Shown: positions 14,692-20,409 of the stretch, one piece after another
Position numbering within the stretch: position 1 is the first letter of the stretch
Layout of the letters: every line of letters starts with the position of its first letter
DNA from: JAFAVN01 sp036378375
GTDB taxonomy: Bacteria; Verrucomicrobiota; Verrucomicrobiia; Chthoniobacterales; JAFAMB01
NCBI GenBank assembly: GCA_036378375.1
Contig: DASUWQ010000241.1
Location: 1 to 20,409, forward strand
Length of the DNA stretch: 20,409 nucleotides
Direction: 5' to 3'
Notes under the pieces: generated by a model
The model's database searches: none
What the model was told of the DNA's origin: nothing
The model's input: the letters and a program-made list of their open reading frames with translations, nothing else
Position numbers and translations under genes: made by a program

Positions 14692-15967
14692 GATGCGAAT
14701 ACTCCTGACGCGCGGCAGCGGTTACTTCAGCAATGTTAGAAAAGCTTTCCGATTCTAACACGAGTAGTCGACCGAGTCGAAGCGCCTTACGCTCACAGCG
14801 AGCTCGAAGATCCGGATCCTTGATTGTCTCCAGATCTTCCACATGCGCTAGGCCCAAGATACGGCGGATCATCTTCACGCCAGCGAAACCGACGGAATCA
14901 TGAAAGAGGCGCCGCAGATAGGTTCTCCGTTCTGTGGCCAACGCTTCCAACGAAACCGGGTTCGCGAACAGGCTGGCGTGGTAAGCATCGCCTGTAGCGT
15001 TTTCCTGCCATAACTCGAGGAACCTTTGTTCAAACCGGTTCCACGTCTCTTCGATGGTTTGAAATAGCCAAGCCCGATATTCATTTCTTTGGCCCGGGGA
15101 AGATTCGTGTCCTTCTTGCGAGAAGAAGGCGAGAAGTAGATTTCCGATCACGGCGCCGACATCAAATCCCATCGGTCCATAAAAAGCGAACTCGGGGTCG
15201 ATCACGCGGGTATTCTCTGGTGTCGCCATGATCGAACCCGAATGCAGGTCTCCATGAATCAAGGCTTCGGCAGAGGTTAAGAATTTGAGCTTCAACCGTT
15301 GCGCGGCGATTTTGAGAGCGCCGTCTTCCCGATACTGTAGGGCGATATCGTCGAGTTGCGGGGTAGTCCAGCGGTTAAGCTTGGCGATGCGGTAGGGATC
15401 GGTGAAAACCAGATCCTCCGTGATTTTACAGAGCTCGGTATTACGGCAGAAGATCGCCATCCGCGCTTTCTTAGTCGCGGCATCTAGATAGAGATCAGAA
15501 GTTTTGAAGAGGGTCTGAGCCATGAACTCGGCGATGTCCCCAGCCAAGCGCGGGTAACGGATACCCTGAATAAATCCTTTCCGCAAAATCATGTGCGGCG
15601 AGAGGAATTCCATCACAATCGCTGACAGCTTGGCATCGTAGTGATAAAGCTTTGGTAATAGGTGCGGAACAAACTTCGCTGCTTCACTTAGTGCCTCGTT
15701 TTCGAAATAGGCGCGCTCCAACGGAAGAGCCCAGGCCTCGCCAACACAACGCAGGTAGGGAACCGCTTGTTTGATCACTACTGCGCCCTTCTCGCCGGTG
15801 ACGATGAACACTAGATTCAGGTTTCCGTCCCCGACTTCACGCATTCGCCACGTTTCCGGTTTGAAACCCAGTGCTTCTCGGACGGGCTGGATTTGGCCAA
15901 CGAAACTGATGACCGAGTTTTCATCGAGCGGGCGATACTCCGGGAATGGGTCAGATGTTTTGTTCAT
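14681..15967 (-). CDS. mtnK: 5-methylthioribose kinase
   Basis: A 428-residue kinase of the aminoglycoside-phosphotransferase-like fold that makes 5-methylthioribose 1-phosphate from MTR and ATP. Visible features are the glycine-rich loop VGDGNLNLVF (45-54), VVIKQ lysine (66), the catalytic loop IHGDLHSGSIM (237-247) and the MTR-kinase-specific DPE triad in VIDPEFAFYGPMGFD (255-269) in place of the DFG of ordinary kinases. A paired arginine motif, RTYLRRLFHD, occurs in the C-terminal part, as in the Bacillus enzyme. MtnK is used when MTR, rather than MTA, is the intermediate; no MTA nucleosidase gene is in the window, so MTR may come from outside through the adjacent importer. The start is ATG 15967 with a C-run before it. 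Confidence 0.95.
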   Translation of the reverse strand: MNKTSDPFPEYRPLDENSVISFVGQIQPVREALGFKPETWRMREVGDGNLNLVFIVTGEKGAVVIKQAVPYLRCVGEAWALPLERAYFENEALSEAAKFVPHLLPKLYHYDAKLSAIVMEFLSPHMILRKGFIQGIRYPRLAGDIAEFMAQTLFKTSDLYLDAATKKARMAIFCRNTELCKITEDLVFTDPYRIAKLNRWTTPQLDDIALQYREDGALKIAAQRLKLKFLTSAEALIHGDLHSGSIMATPENTRVIDPEFAFYGPMGFDVGAVIGNLLLAFFSQEGHESSPGQRNEYRAWLFQTIEETWNRFEQRFLELWQENATGDAYHASLFANPVSLEALATERRTYLRRLFHDSVGFAGVKMIRRILGLAHVEDLETIKDPDLRARCERKALRLGRLLVLESESFSNIAEVTAAARQEYSHHES

Positions 15968-15984
15968 TGGGGGGCGGCGCTACG

Positions 15985-16011
15985 CGAATAGCAAATAGCA
16001 AATAGCAGATA
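15985..16011 (-). promoter_or_regulatory. Upstream element TATCTGCTATTTGCTATT, copy 2
   Basis: Read on the minus strand, this has TATCTGCTATTTGCTATT plus one more TGCTATT unit and CG, then 17 bases to the mtnK ATG with CCGCCCCCCAATGAA. It matches the element at 12243-12263 in sequence, orientation and following C-run. The repeated unit continues weakly to about 16025. Confidence 0.4.
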
Positions 16012-16065
16012 GCAAATCAAAATAGTAGAGCGGGATCGGCAGGGACGAGCTCCCGCTCGTAGGGA

Positions 16066-16245
16066 ATCGTGCTCTTGCTCGTGCTCGTGCTCGGAAGGGC
16101 GCGTTTCTGCCAACAGCGATGAATACCGCGGACAAATTTTCGAGACGGCTCAGACCCATCGTGCGTCCTGACTTCCGAGCACGAGGACGAGCCCGAGCCC
16201 GAGCACGAGCATGAGCCCGAGCACGAGCATGAGCGCGAGGACGAT
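16066..16245. repeat. Inverted pair of GAGCAC hexanucleotide repeats, larger copy
   Basis: Left arm 16066-16097 (ATCGTGCTCTTGCTCGTGCT onward, ending CTCGGAAG) is opposed by right arm 16172-16245, made of about twelve GAGCAC/GAGCCC/GAGCAT/GAGGAC units and beginning CTTCCGAG. About 75 bases lie between. Same unit family as 8791-8960. It fills the gap between mtnK and the SpmAB gene ends; no credible gene is present, and Arg/Ala-rich frames are repeat translations. Confidence 0.8.
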
Positions 16246-16296
16246 GGACAGCTGTAAGGGGCCAGGACGAGCAGAAGCCCATCCCTACCGGATATG

Positions 16297-17643
16297 CTAG
16301 CCAAACAGTAGCCGGCATACGAAGACGGCTGCGACGGCTCCGGCTAAGTCAGCCAGCAGACCGGCAAAAATCGCGTGTCGGATGCGCGTGATCCCAACAG
16401 AGCCGAAGTAAACGGCGATAACATAAAAGGTCGTTTCTGCGCTACCGTAGATCGTGGCGGCGGTATAGGTGAGCAGGCTATCCGGTCCGAATTGTTTTAT
16501 CATGTCGCTTAGAACGGCGAGCGAACCGCTACCGCTAAGGGGTCGCATCAGGACCATCGGAAGCATTTCGTTTGGGATCTGAAGAACACTGAAGATCGGA
16601 CTAAGCAGCAGTTTCAAAAAGTCTAATGCTCCGGATTCGCGAAACACAGCGATCGCAACCAACATCGCTACGAGGTAAGGGATGATACGGAGGGCAGTCC
16701 GGAACCCTTCTTTCGCGCCTTCGATAAATTCCGAGTAGATCGGAACACCGCGTCCGAAGGCGTAGAGCGGGAAAAACGTAAGCACGAGGGGTACGGCGAT
16801 CGGGGAGAGTGCCTTCAATGCGAGAATGACGCCGGAGAGCAAGTTAGAGGGCCAAGGCGCCGCCCCGAAAAAGTAGGGGAACGCCTTACTGACGAACGCG
16901 CCCGCAAAAATCAGTAACAGAATCAGCAATGCCCACCGAGCCCAAGACGGTCCAGTCTTCTCTGGAGACTGATTGGTGGCTGTTTCAGGCGGTTCTTCTT
17001 CACTGGTGCTTTGAGCTGGGTTGCCTTCCGTGTTCACTGTTGCCGGCTGGTTTTCCCAACGAAACGGACCGAGGCGCTCCAACAGTTTGACGGCTATAAT
17101 TGCGCAGATGGTAGCAAATCCTGTCGATAGCAGAGTCGACCCCACGATCGCTGAAGGATTCTTCGAACCATTTATCGCCAGCAGATTGATCGCAGTTGCC
17201 GGGATCAATTGAATTGAGGCGGTGTTAATAGCCAAAAAGGTGCACATGGCGTTGGTAGCCACCCCCGGCTTGGAGTTCAGCTGGTTGAGTTCGGTCATTG
17301 CCTTCAGACCGAGCGGCGTTGCCGCGTTACTCACCCCCAACATATTGGCGGAGATATTCATCATCATGGCTCCGATCGCCGGATGATCGCTGGGGACATC
17401 TGGAAAAAGCCGTAACATCACTGGCCGGATCAATCGTCCAAGCCGTTGGATCAGACCTGATTTTTCCGCCAATCGCATCAGGCCCAGCCAAAGCGCCATG
17501 ACTCCCACCAACGGGAGGGCAAGATCCATGACCGCGGATTTAGCGGCGTTTAGTCCCCCTTGCCCAACAGCATCAAGTTTTCCGGTGAATATGGCCACCA
17601 AGACCCCGGAGAGGAGTAAGGCGAGCCAGATGAGGTTGAGCAT
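16297..17643 (-). CDS. Fused SpmA-SpmB nucleoside-recognition-domain membrane protein
   Basis: A 448-residue membrane protein joining two Gate-domain modules. The N-terminal half matches SpmA: LNAAKSAVMDLALPLVGVMA, RLFPDVPSDHPAIGAMMMNI, SANMLGVSNAATPLGLKAM. A polar, low-complexity linker follows (about residues 203-233, rich in T, E, P, Q and S). The C-terminal half matches SpmB: YSEFIEGAKEGFRTALRIIP, MRPLSGSGSLAVLSDMI and AATIYGSAETTFYVIAVYFG. Separate SpmA and SpmB are dehydration-related in Bacillus spores, yet fused forms occur in non-sporulating Gram-negative bacteria, where the role is unknown; transport of a small molecule is a reasonable guess. The start is ATG 17643, with repeat sequence directly upstream and no Shine-Dalgarno. 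Confidence 0.9.
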   Translation of the reverse strand: MLNLIWLALLLSGVLVAIFTGKLDAVGQGGLNAAKSAVMDLALPLVGVMALWLGLMRLAEKSGLIQRLGRLIRPVMLRLFPDVPSDHPAIGAMMMNISANMLGVSNAATPLGLKAMTELNQLNSKPGVATNAMCTFLAINTASIQLIPATAINLLAINGSKNPSAIVGSTLLSTGFATICAIIAVKLLERLGPFRWENQPATVNTEGNPAQSTSEEEPPETATNQSPEKTGPSWARWALLILLLIFAGAFVSKAFPYFFGAAPWPSNLLSGVILALKALSPIAVPLVLTFFPLYAFGRGVPIYSEFIEGAKEGFRTALRIIPYLVAMLVAIAVFRESGALDFLKLLLSPIFSVLQIPNEMLPMVLMRPLSGSGSLAVLSDMIKQFGPDSLLTYTAATIYGSAETTFYVIAVYFGSVGITRIRHAIFAGLLADLAGAVAAVFVCRLLFG

Positions 17644-17649
17644 CGAGAG

Positions 17650-17984
17650 GAGTTCAGGAGTTCAGGAGTTCAGGAGTTCAAGTAGTACAAGGAGTTCGAG
17701 GAGAGGAGCCAGGAGCCAGAATCCAGGAGTCAGGTGGCGCAGCGCAAGGCATGCAGCGCGACGAAATCCACGATTTTGTCGAAGGAATTAGGAAGCAGCG
17801 TTCGATATTTGGTGGAATCGGCAGTCGCAGGACCATGGATCTGTCGCCACTGATTACAGATTGCTGATTAATCTGACAAGGCTGACGCACTTCCCGCGGC
17901 AGCCCGATCCAACGCCTCCTGCCTCCTGGATTCTGGCTCCTGGCTCCTTTCCTTGCATTTCTCGAACTTCTTAAGCTCCCGAAT
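17650..17984. repeat. Inverted repeat with GGAGTTCA and GGAGCCA tracts
   Basis: A tandem GAGTTCAG tract (17650-17690) leads into a 25-base stretch at 17705-17729 (GGAGCCAGGAGCCAGAATCC and five more) whose exact reverse complement is at 17923-17947. Outside it, GAGTTCGAGGA faces TTCTCGAACTTC. The middle, about 190 bases, is non-repetitive, and I see no supportable gene there; the minus-strand frame covering it is translated repeat. The gap separates the divergent SpmAB and zwf genes, so their promoters must be here or in the last 50 bases. Confidence 0.8.
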
Positions 17985-18034
17985 AAAATCGGTGGAATCT
18001 TTGTTCTTTTGCGGGTCTCATTAAAGAAAGCGTT

Positions 18035-19549
18035 ATGAATCCTAGCCAACCGATTCCGCGTGCCGGCGAACCGTGTGCGATTGTTATCTTTGGAGCGTCT
18101 GGCGATCTCACCAAGCGTAAACTGATCCCGTCGCTGTATAACCTTGCTTCGTATCATCTATTGCCGAAGAACTTTAGTATCATTGGCGTTGCTAGATCCG
18201 AGTTGAGCGATCAGGAGTTTCAGGATCGGTTAGGTAAAGACTTGGCCCAACTCGGAACTCAGCCGGTTGACCCGAAAATCTGGGACGGTTTCCGAGACCG
18301 GATGCTTTACTGTCCCGGAAATTTTGACGATCCGAAGACGTACGAAAAACTTGGGCAACGCCTCGCGGAATCCGCGAAAAAGTTGGGGACCAACGGGAAC
18401 GTCCTTTTTTATCTCTCGGTCCAGCCCTCTTTCTTTGCAACGATCGCGAAGATGTTGGCTCAGTACGGTTTGACTCGAGAAGAGGGGAATTGGCGCCGGG
18501 TGATCATTGAGAAACCATTCGGCCACGATCTGGCCTCAGCATTGGAGCTGAACCGAAGTTTAACTGGCGCATTGCAAGAGCACCAGATCTACCGAATCGA
18601 TCACTATTTGGGTAAAGAGACGGCGCAAAATCTCCTCGTATTTAGGCTGGGTAACGCGGTATTCGAGCCGATCTGGAACCGGCGTTATATCGATCATTTT
18701 CAATTGACGGTGGCGGAATCCATCGGGGTGGAAGGACGAGGAGCGTTCTATGAATCGGCGGGCGCGTTCCGCGATGTGATGCAGAATCACATGTTCATGT
18801 TGATGGCGTTGATCGCCATGGAACCCCCGACTTCACTTCAGGGTGAGGCGGTCCGAAACGAAAAAGTGAAACTGCTGCAAGCGGTGCGGCGCACCAGTCC
18901 GGAAGAGGCTTTGGCGTCCACGGTAAGGGGTCAATATGGGCCGGGCCAGGTCGGCGGCCAGAGTGTCCCTGGCTATCGCCAAGAACGAAATGTTAGTCCG
19001 GAGTCGACCGTCGAGACATACGCGGCGGTAAAGCTGATGATTGATAATTGGCGCTGGGCAGGCGTGCCGTTTTACCTGCGCTCAGGCAAACGCCTCGCTA
19101 CTCGCACGACGAAAATCGTGGTTCGCTTCAAGGTTCCCCCCTTAGCGTTATTCGGATCGAATGACAACGAGATGATCGCTCCGAACCGCCTGATCTTTAA
19201 TATCCAACCGGATGAAGGCATCACCTTTCAGGTGCGAGCCAAGGTGCCTGGTCCAACGTTGGCCACGAACGCGGTGCATCTCGATTTTGATTACTCGCAG
19301 TTTGGTGAGCGAGCGCCGACGACGGGATACGAAAAATTGCTCTACGATTGCATGGTTGGCGATTCCACTTTGTTTCATCGATCGGACATGGTGGAAGCGG
19401 CTTGGGAAGCCGCACAGCCGATTCTGGACGCCTGGGGAAATAATCAGCCAAAAGACTTCCCAAATTACGCAGCCGGTAGTTGGGGCCCGGCCGCGGCCGA
19501 TGAGCTCCTCGAGCGCGACGTTCACAAGTGGTGGTACCCGCCGGAATAA
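18035..19549 (+). CDS. zwf: Glucose-6-phosphate 1-dehydrogenase
   Basis: A 504-residue enzyme that oxidises glucose 6-phosphate to 6-phosphogluconolactone with NADP+, the entry to the oxidative pentose phosphate pathway. The dinucleotide fingerprint is IFGASGDLTKRKLIP (residues 18-32), the substrate-binding active-site motif is RIDHYLGKE (187-195), and the later catalytic region shows GRGAFYESAGAFRDVMQNH, with the expected histidine in QNH. WAGVPFYLRSGKRLATRTT and the end part are also standard. Length matches the family. ATG 18035 has only a weak AAGAAAG upstream. It seems monocistronic: a repeat island lies on each side. NADPH supply is the obvious role; no 6-phosphogluconolactonase gene is adjacent within the window. 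Confidence 0.97.
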   Translation: MNPSQPIPRAGEPCAIVIFGASGDLTKRKLIPSLYNLASYHLLPKNFSIIGVARSELSDQEFQDRLGKDLAQLGTQPVDPKIWDGFRDRMLYCPGNFDDPKTYEKLGQRLAESAKKLGTNGNVLFYLSVQPSFFATIAKMLAQYGLTREEGNWRRVIIEKPFGHDLASALELNRSLTGALQEHQIYRIDHYLGKETAQNLLVFRLGNAVFEPIWNRRYIDHFQLTVAESIGVEGRGAFYESAGAFRDVMQNHMFMLMALIAMEPPTSLQGEAVRNEKVKLLQAVRRTSPEEALASTVRGQYGPGQVGGQSVPGYRQERNVSPESTVETYAAVKLMIDNWRWAGVPFYLRSGKRLATRTTKIVVRFKVPPLALFGSNDNEMIAPNRLIFNIQPDEGITFQVRAKVPGPTLATNAVHLDFDYSQFGERAPTTGYEKLLYDCMVGDSTLFHRSDMVEAAWEAAQPILDAWGNNQPKDFPNYAAGSWGPAAADELLERDVHKWWYPPE

Positions 19550-19582
19550 GGCGTGTGGGGGCGTAACGGCGTTTCGCGTGTG

Positions 19583-19816
19583 GGCGACATAATTGGTGGG
19601 GCGAGGCTCCCGAATAACCGAACAGCTTTGCCAGAGCGGGCGGCTTTTGTTGACCCTGTACCACTGTTAGGACTTTTGACGCGCCGAGCCGTGGTCTAAC
19701 GCATCTTGCCGGCTCGGCGCGCTGATTTGCTAGCCACACGTCTTCTAGGACAAAGATTTTATCCTCCGCGAAAGTTGCAGTTCGTTCGGGAGCCTCGCCC
19801 GACCAATTGTGTTGCC
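19583..19816. repeat. Long inverted repeat with GGGCGAGGCTCCCGAA ends and a central hairpin
   Basis: The end arms 19583-19614 and 19785-19816 are reverse complements with 29 of 32 matches. In the centre, CGCGCCGAGCC (19680-19690) and GGCTCGGCGCG (19711-19721) form a perfect 11-base stem with a 20-base loop. There is no U-tract after the stem. The element fills the 333-base gap between zwf and the MoeB/ThiF-like gene. No gene is seen in it. Confidence 0.8.
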
Positions 19817-19882
19817 ATTCGCCGTTCCGTAACTGCGGGTTGCTATTTGGCCGTCGGCGCTTACGTTCCTCACTCTTGGTTT

Positions 19883-20409
19883 ATGGCTGCTAGTATAATT
19901 CCGGATAGTCGCTGGACGGATGTCCAGTTTAGCAACGACGAAATCGCCCGATATTCCCGGCACTTGATCATGCCGGAGGTCACGCTTGAAGGGCAGAAGA
20001 AATTAAAAGCGGCTTCCATTCTTTGTATTGGGACCGGAGGGCTGGGTTCACCGATCGCACTCTATCTGGCAGCGGCCGGGATCGGCCGCCTGGGATTGGT
20101 TGACCCGGATGTGGTCGATTTCTCTAATCTGCAACGCCAGATCTTGCATGGAACCGACGACGTCGGGCGCAAAAAACTCAATTCGGCGAAAGATAAAATT
20201 AAGGCCGTCAATCCAAACGTCCAAGTTGATCTTCACGATTGCTTGTTCCGTAGCGAGAACGCGATGGAATTAGTCCGAGACTATGACGTTATCGTTGACG
20301 GTACGGATAACTTTCCGACGCGTTACTTGTCGAACGACGTCTGTGTGCTGACCAAAAAACCGAACGTCTACGGCTCCATCTTCAGGTTCGATGGTCAGGC
20401 GACCGTGTT
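19883..20409 (+). CDS. MoeB/ThiF-type E1-like adenylyltransferase, 3'-truncated
   Basis: An open frame from ATG 19883 runs off the end, giving 175 visible residues. Family features are ARYSRHLIMPEV (22-33), the nucleotide-binding CIGTGGLGSPIALYLAAAG (48-66), VDPDVVDFSNLQRQILHG (73-90) with the R-binding loop after an aspartate, DVGRKKLNSAK (93-103) and VDGTDNFPTRY. These proteins adenylate the C-terminal glycine of MoaD or ThiS in molybdopterin or thiamine thiazole synthesis. The zinc cysteines and any C-terminal rhodanese domain would lie beyond the window, so MoeB and ThiF cannot be separated. No clear ribosome-binding site is seen. Confidence 0.9.
   Translation, partial: MAASIIPDSRWTDVQFSNDEIARYSRHLIMPEVTLEGQKKLKAASILCIGTGGLGSPIALYLAAAGIGRLGLVDPDVVDFSNLQRQILHGTDDVGRKKLNSAKDKIKAVNPNVQVDLHDCLFRSENAMELVRDYDVIVDGTDNFPTRYLSNDVCVLTKKPNVYGSIFRFDGQATV

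Noticed and set aside
10747..15967. Autoinducer-2 (Lsr) uptake operon
   Set aside because: The transporter resembles Lsr proteins, but no lsrK, lsrF or lsrG is present; the linked kinase and isomerase are clearly mtnK and mtnA.
15968..16065. SAM riboswitch or T-box leader before mtnK
   Set aside because: The leader before mtnK is short and made of TGCTATT repeats; no conserved riboswitch core is visible.
16066..16245. CRISPR-like repeated units
   Set aside because: The units are contiguous six-base degenerate repeats with no unique spacers of regular length.
17678..18157. Minus-strand 159-codon frame upstream of zwf
   Set aside because: It is antisense to the zwf start and to the inverted repeat, with no recognisable domain.

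Overview
The window reads like chromosomal DNA of a free-living bacterium with about 50-55% G+C, few strong Shine-Dalgarno sites and unusually repeat-rich intergenic spaces. A fused SpmA-SpmB protein, an HpnD-type squalene-pathway enzyme and intergenic islands of short degenerate repeats together suggest Verrucomicrobiota (Chthoniobacterales-like soil bacteria). That assignment is inference: no rRNA or marker gene is present to prove it.

Left block (1-3720, + strand). A 5'-truncated class II aldolase-like gene, a polytopic membrane protein, an ABC-ATPase-like protein and a presqualene/phytoene synthase (HpnD type) are tightly packed, with overlaps or 4-15 base gaps, and look like one operon. 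The first and third are apparent pseudoenzymes: the aldolase-like protein has lost its zinc histidines, and the ABC protein has lost Walker A, Q-loop, signature, canonical Walker B and H-loop residues. A small secreted protein follows.

Middle block (3721-7588). A DUF2780-like gene on the minus strand is followed by a stretch with possible coding remnants. Then a LysR regulator stands divergent to an aldo/keto reductase and an MBL-fold hydrolase.

Transport and methylthioribose block (7589-15967). A complete ribose/AI-2-type ABC importer (binding protein, double ATPase, permease on the minus strand; a second permease divergent on the plus strand) lies beside mtnA and mtnK, the isomerase and kinase for 5-methylthioribose (MTR). 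No MTA nucleosidase is visible. The simplest reading is an uptake-and-phosphorylation module for exogenous MTR or a close 5-deoxypentose. The second permease and mtnK share a 20-base upstream element in the same orientation, both followed by a C-run and CCCCCAATGAA at the start codon.

Right block (15968-20409). A fused SpmA-SpmB membrane protein (-), glucose-6-phosphate dehydrogenase zwf (+), and the 5' part of a MoeB/ThiF E1-like adenylyltransferase (+, runs off the window).

The most striking non-coding signal is that most intergenic spaces from 8.7 kb onward hold an imperfect long inverted repeat, often built from short degenerate repeats. The clearest is a roughly 320-base element at 13265-13585 that can fold end to end. 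No tRNA, rRNA, CRISPR array or insertion sequence was recognised.
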